Positions 61,143-64,000 of a DNA stretch of 64,000 nt are shown here, piece after piece. The position numbers and the translations under genes were made by a program. The stretch is from Chitinophaga sp. CB10 (GTDB taxonomy: Bacteria; Bacteroidota; Bacteroidia; Chitinophagales; Chitinophagaceae), in assembly GCA_001870995.2 (NCBI GenBank), contig MLAV02000001.1:496001-560000 (forward strand), read 5' to 3'. Numbering within the stretch: position 1 is the stretch's first letter; each line of letters opens with the position of its first letter. Under the pieces are notes generated by a model. The model was not told where the DNA came from. It did no database searches and was given only the letters and a program-made list of their open reading frames with translations.

Positions 61143-61583
61143 TTAAGCCCCTATCTCCAAATGCGTACTTATCGCAATCCTGTTCCACGCATTAATCATC
61201 ACCGCCGCCATAATCAACTGCGCAATCTTATGCTGGTCAAAATACTTCGTCGCTTCTTCATACGTTTCGGCAGACAAGCCTTTGTCCTTAATCAGCGTAA
61301 TCTCTTCCGTCATTTTCAGGATCACCATTTCCTCCGGCGAAAAGAGGTTGGTTTCCCGCCATCCATCGAGCACGAATATACGTTGTGCAGTTTCGCCGGC
61401 CTTCAGCGCATCTTTGGAATGCATGTCCAAACAATAGGCGCAACCGTTGATCTGGGAAGCGCGGAGGTAGATGAGGTTGAGTTCAATCGGGGTAAGGCTG
61501 CTGTGGTGCAGGTACTGATCAGTGGCTACCAGGCCTTTGTACACACCCGGATCCACCTGGGCGATGTTCATGCGTTGTTTCAT
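61143..61583 (-). CDS. AhpD-like carboxymuconolactone decarboxylase family protein
   Basis: 146 aa. AhpD-type active site INGCAYCLDMHSKDALKAGE with the CxxC pair and His. Such proteins are peroxide- or thiol-linked alkylhydroperoxidases. The promoter has a TAGCTTTG box at 61606-61613 and a 16-bp palindrome centred near -41.5, suggesting activation by the Crp/Fnr regulator encoded just upstream. Confidence 0.93.
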   Translation of the reverse strand: MKQRMNIAQVDPGVYKGLVATDQYLHHSSLTPIELNLIYLRASQINGCAYCLDMHSKDALKAGETAQRIFVLDGWRETNLFSPEEMVILKMTEEITLIKDKGLSAETYEEATKYFDQHKIAQLIMAAVMINAWNRIAISTHLEIGA

Positions 61584-61605
61584 ACTACTTGTTTTTTTGT
61601 TGATA

Positions 61606-61613
61606 CAAAGCTA
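61606..61613 (-). promoter_or_regulatory. -7 box of the AhpD-like gene
   Basis: Minus-strand TAGCTTTG is an exact TAnnTTTG match, 22 bp before the start codon. The -33 position has no good TTTG, as expected of an activated promoter. Confidence 0.65.
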
Positions 61614-61634
61614 CGCCAGGGAAACACGCAGGAT

Positions 61635-61650
61635 CTTAAACTGGTTTAAG
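61635..61650. promoter_or_regulatory. 16-bp palindrome, candidate Crp/Fnr binding site
   Basis: CTTAAACTGGTTTAAG has 7-bp perfect arms around TG. Its centre (61642.5) is about 41-42 bp from the start point predicted by the -7 box, the classic place for a class II Crp/Fnr activator. It overlaps the stop codon of the regulator gene. Confidence 0.55.
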
Positions 61651-62221
61651 ATTCCAGTTTTCTTTTGATCTCGCTGAGGTATTCCGGGGTAAATCCCAGG
61701 TAGGAGGCCAGCAGGTATTGCGGCACCCGCCGGGTGAATTCAGGGAACTGCCGGTAGAAGTGCAGGTACAGCTCCTCCCGCGAAAACTCGTACAGGTAAC
61801 GGATCCTGTTTTCCGCGGCTGCATAGGCTTTTTGATAGATCTGCCGGAAGTAGCTTTCCATGAAGGGATGCGCTGCGAACAACCGTTGCAGGTTTTGCCG
61901 GTCAATCATCAGCACAGTAGTGGGCTCCACGGCCTGGATATTGATCTCCGTTTTTCCCTGGCCCCAAAAAGCGGCTAGATCCGTCATCCACCAGTTTTCT
62001 ATGGCAAAGTCCGTTGTTTGTTCCTGGCCTTTATTGTTGATGAAATATTTGCGTACGCAGCCGGCTGCAATAAAATAATTATAGCGTGCCAGCTGCCCTT
62101 CGGAAAGCAGGTTTTCTTTTTTCCGGAATTTTTTTACCTGGAAAAAACTACCCGCAGCCGCGATGGTGGCCTCATCCACCGTTACATATTTTAATACATG
62201 CGCCCTGAAAGTATCTAACAT
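61646..62221 (-). CDS. Crp/Fnr family transcriptional regulator
   Basis: 191 aa. N-terminal cyclic-nucleotide-binding-like barrel (about 20-120: KENLLSEGQLARYNYFIAAG, TVLMIDRQNLQRLFAAHP) and a C-terminal helix-turn-helix (RRVPQYLLASYLGFTPEYLS, EIKRKL). No Cys cluster for an iron-sulfur center, so not a true oxygen sensor of the Fnr type. Its start is divergent from the dienelactone hydrolase gene, and the AhpD-like gene follows on the same strand. Confidence 0.92.
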   Translation of the reverse strand: MLDTFRAHVLKYVTVDEATIAAAGSFFQVKKFRKKENLLSEGQLARYNYFIAAGCVRKYFINNKGQEQTTDFAIENWWMTDLAAFWGQGKTEINIQAVEPTTVLMIDRQNLQRLFAAHPFMESYFRQIYQKAYAAAENRIRYLYEFSREELYLHFYRQFPEFTRRVPQYLLASYLGFTPEYLSEIKRKLES

Positions 62222-62319
62222 AAAAAGGAATCTTCCATGCCGAAAATAACGTTTTCTACGGGAAGGCGGCGTACTTTATCCCGTAATAGCGTGGTTGACT
62301 TTCCGCCGGGGATGTTTTA

Positions 62320-62355
62320 TCTTTAATAACAAACACCTCTTTAGTAACAAACACC
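62320..62355 (+). repeat. 18-bp tandem repeat in the dienelactone hydrolase leader
   Basis: Two copies differing at one base: TCTTTAATAACAAACACC (62320-62337) and TCTTTAGTAACAAACACC (62338-62355), ending 7 bp before the ATG. They may be a binding site pair or a recent slippage duplication. Confidence 0.85.
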
Positions 62356-62362
62356 GGAAATA

Positions 62363-63256
62363 ATGGACAAAAAAGATATTAAGAAAGAAGACATCAGTCA
62401 GGAGGTCTTTGACCTGTATGACGATTATGCCCACAACCGCCTGCCACGGCGACTTTTCATGGAGAAGTTGTCGATATATGCCGTTGGCGGCCTCACCGTT
62501 GGCTCGCTCATGAGCTTCCTGATGCCGGATTATAAAGACAGCATCCGCGTGAAGGAAGACGATCCCCGCCTGCAATCCGAAACTATCACCTACGATTCCC
62601 CCAAAGGAGGCGGCAAAATAAAAGGCCTGCTCTCCAAACCGGCGGACGCAAAGGGCAAGCTGGGCGGCATTGTAGTCGTCCACGAAAACCGCGGGCTGAA
62701 TCCGCATATCGCGGACGTGGCCCGGAGAGCCGCACTGGCAGGCTTCATCACCCTGGCGCCGGATGCGCTCACGCCTTTAGGCGGCTATCCCGGCAATGAC
62801 GACGAAGGCCGGGAAATGCAGGCCAGGCGCGATAAAAACGAGATGCTGGAAGATTTCATTGCAGCGTACGAATACCTGCGCCAACATCCGGATTGCAACG
62901 GGAAAGTAGGAGTGGTAGGGTTCTGCTTCGGCGGCGCTATTGCCAACCTCATGGCGGTACGCATTCCTACGCTGGCTGCCGCCGTGCCATTCTATGGCGG
63001 CCAACCGCCTACAGACCAGGTGCCGCAGATCCAGGCGCCGCTGCTCATTCACTACGCCGGCCTGGATACCCGCGTCAATGAAGGCTGGCCTGCGTATGAA
63101 GCGGCATTAAAGGCGAACCATAAGGAGTATCAGGCGTACATTTATCCCAATGTAAACCATGGGTTTAATAATGATACTACGCCACGGTATGATAAGGAAG
63201 CGGCTGATTTGGCATGGAAGCGAACGATTGAGTTTTTTAAAGAGAAGTTGAAGTAG
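62363..63256 (+). CDS. dienelactone hydrolase family protein (Tat-exported, YghX-like)
   Basis: 297 aa. N-terminal LPRRLFMEKLSIYAVGGLTV is a twin-arginine signal after a 28-residue cytoplasmic lead. Alpha/beta hydrolase with nucleophile Cys in GVVGFCFGGAIAN, acid Asp in YAGLDTRVNEG and His in NVNHGFNNDT, the Cys-Asp-His triad of dienelactone hydrolases. It hydrolyses ester or lactone bonds in the periplasm; natural substrate unknown. Divergent from the Crp/Fnr gene; the leader has an 18-bp tandem repeat. Confidence 0.93.
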   Translation: MDKKDIKKEDISQEVFDLYDDYAHNRLPRRLFMEKLSIYAVGGLTVGSLMSFLMPDYKDSIRVKEDDPRLQSETITYDSPKGGGKIKGLLSKPADAKGKLGGIVVVHENRGLNPHIADVARRAALAGFITLAPDALTPLGGYPGNDDEGREMQARRDKNEMLEDFIAAYEYLRQHPDCNGKVGVVGFCFGGAIANLMAVRIPTLAAAVPFYGGQPPTDQVPQIQAPLLIHYAGLDTRVNEGWPAYEAALKANHKEYQAYIYPNVNHGFNNDTTPRYDKEAADLAWKRTIEFFKEKLK

Positions 63257-63302
63257 GAGGGAGCGCCGGCCAACAGGAAGCTTGCTGCAAACAAATTACC
63301 AT

Positions 63303-63329
63303 CCCCCGATGAGGCAACCCATCGGGGGA
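63303..63329. terminator. bidirectional terminator
   Basis: Perfect stem CCCCCGATG / CATCGGGGG with a short loop, between the convergent dienelactone hydrolase and DUF4199 genes. T tails are weak on both sides. Confidence 0.75.
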
Positions 63330-63334
63330 TTTCA

Positions 63335-63856
63335 TTACACGCCCCTGCGTTTCAGCACCAAGGCGGACAACAAGGTAATCGCCAACCCCACCGGCAGTAT
63401 CTCCATATAAGTAGCCAGCACCCTGAACAGCGGGTTCCGGTATAGTTCACTGAACTGCTCCATCCGTTCCGCTTCCGCCTGTATGGCCGCGGCGGACTCG
63501 CCACTGGCCCGCATATCTTCCAGGTATTGTTTGGAGTAAACTTCCATGAAATCCGGCACATAAAAGTGGTACAGCACCTCCCATACCAGCACATAAAGCG
63601 TGCAGGCAATGAGCGTAATCAGCAGCCCTACCTTAAACGCTCTCCCGAAAGTAATAACGCCCCCCTGGTACTGATCCCTGTAACGCTTTATCCCCAGGAA
63701 GACCGCCGCAAACGCGATGATCATAGAGGCATACCCATATACCATCCCATTCTGGCAGGGAGCGCCATTGCGGTAAAATATCCAGATGTTGACGGACAGC
63801 CAGGCTGATACGATCACGCCGGCGATGAGGCCGTAGGTAAGCACGATTTTTTTCAT
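63335..63856 (-). CDS. DUF4199 membrane protein
   Basis: 173 aa from ATG 63856 (MKKIVLTYGLIAGVIVSAWL); 25 more open codons upstream are ignored since they lack protein character. Four membrane helices: about 5-22, 35-55, 72-95 and 145-168, with a soluble segment between helices 3 and 4 (EVYSKQYLEDMRASGESAAA). DUF4199 is common in Bacteroidota and has no known role. Confidence 0.9.
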   Translation of the reverse strand: MKKIVLTYGLIAGVIVSAWLSVNIWIFYRNGAPCQNGMVYGYASMIIAFAAVFLGIKRYRDQYQGGVITFGRAFKVGLLITLIACTLYVLVWEVLYHFYVPDFMEVYSKQYLEDMRASGESAAAIQAEAERMEQFSELYRNPLFRVLATYMEILPVGLAITLLSALVLKRRGV

Positions 63857-64000
63857 GGAGATAACGGTTTGAGATGCACGTCGTAAATTACTACAAATAA
63901 CCAATAGGCATTGTTTTGAAAACCCTGCCACGCCCGCTGTTAATTCCAGGAGGCCCCTGATGCAGAAAAAATAAATTCATTATTTTGCAGGCCGTTTTTA

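Noticed and set aside
63960..64000. Possible promoter TTATTTTG at the right edge
   Set aside because: The gene it might serve is outside the window and the match to TAnnTTTG is imperfect.
1..64000. tRNA, rRNA and CRISPR arrays
   Set aside because: Looked for clover-leaf-like segments and regularly spaced repeats; the only regular repeats are the gene-end arrays and the Ig-domain repeats.

Overview
The window looks like chromosome of a member of the Bacteroidota, most likely Chitinophagaceae and close to Chitinophaga. This rests on SusC/SusD pairs with an STN-domain SusC, an ECF sigma/FecR pair, a chitinase with a type IX secretion (T9SS) tail, a PafA-type phosphatase, weak Shine-Dalgarno sites, and several promoters with the Bacteroidota -7 box TAnnTTTG. 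The genus is an inference from gene content. I see no rRNA, tRNA, CRISPR array, insertion sequence or integrase.

Layout. 1-8.7 kb (minus): ECF sigma factor, FecR anti-sigma, SusC, SusD, an arylsulfotransferase-like lipoprotein and a SoxA/TsdA-like cytochrome c cut by the window edge. This is a sigma/anti-sigma-controlled outer-membrane uptake locus without glycoside hydrolases. 8.8-15.1 kb: membrane protein, PAS histidine kinase with a convergent response regulator, two GNAT acetyltransferases, a GH130 enzyme and an unknown lipoprotein. 15.4-18.3 kb: large secreted GH18 chitinase. 18.6-28.9 kb: a phospholipid and glycerol scavenging block made of Tat-exported phospholipase C, PafA phosphatase, glycerophosphodiesterase, GlpF, GlpK and GlpD, with a divergent DeoR-type regulator and an operator between them. 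29-30.3 kb: AraC regulator and a small exported protein. 30.5-41.1 kb: complete urease operon ureABCEFGD plus a UreH-type metal permease, a urea channel and a TonB receptor whose start overlaps the channel gene; a second TonB receptor follows with its own promoter. 41.3-49.0 kb: GT87-like membrane protein, DUF4397 lipoprotein, TonB receptor, di-heme cytochrome c peroxidase, YceI protein and TlpA-like thioredoxin. 49.3-56.6 kb: B12-type radical SAM protein, DUF1801/YdeI and DUF2314 proteins, a two-gene ABC exporter and a sulfatase. 56.8-58.7 kb: an AT-rich AAA ATPase/RloB pair that looks like a transferred AbiL-type anti-phage cassette. 58.9-64 kb: PPP phosphatase, two small exported proteins, AhpD-like protein, Crp/Fnr regulator, Tat-exported dienelactone hydrolase and a DUF4199 membrane protein.

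The most unusual signal is not a gene. At four separate genes (fecR, GH130, chitinase and a TonB receptor) the last coding bases plus the stop codon are repeated in tandem just downstream of the stop. Copies usually become more degenerate with distance. Two of the four have periods of whole codons (33 and 51 bp) and belong to proteins with C-terminal envelope-targeting signals.
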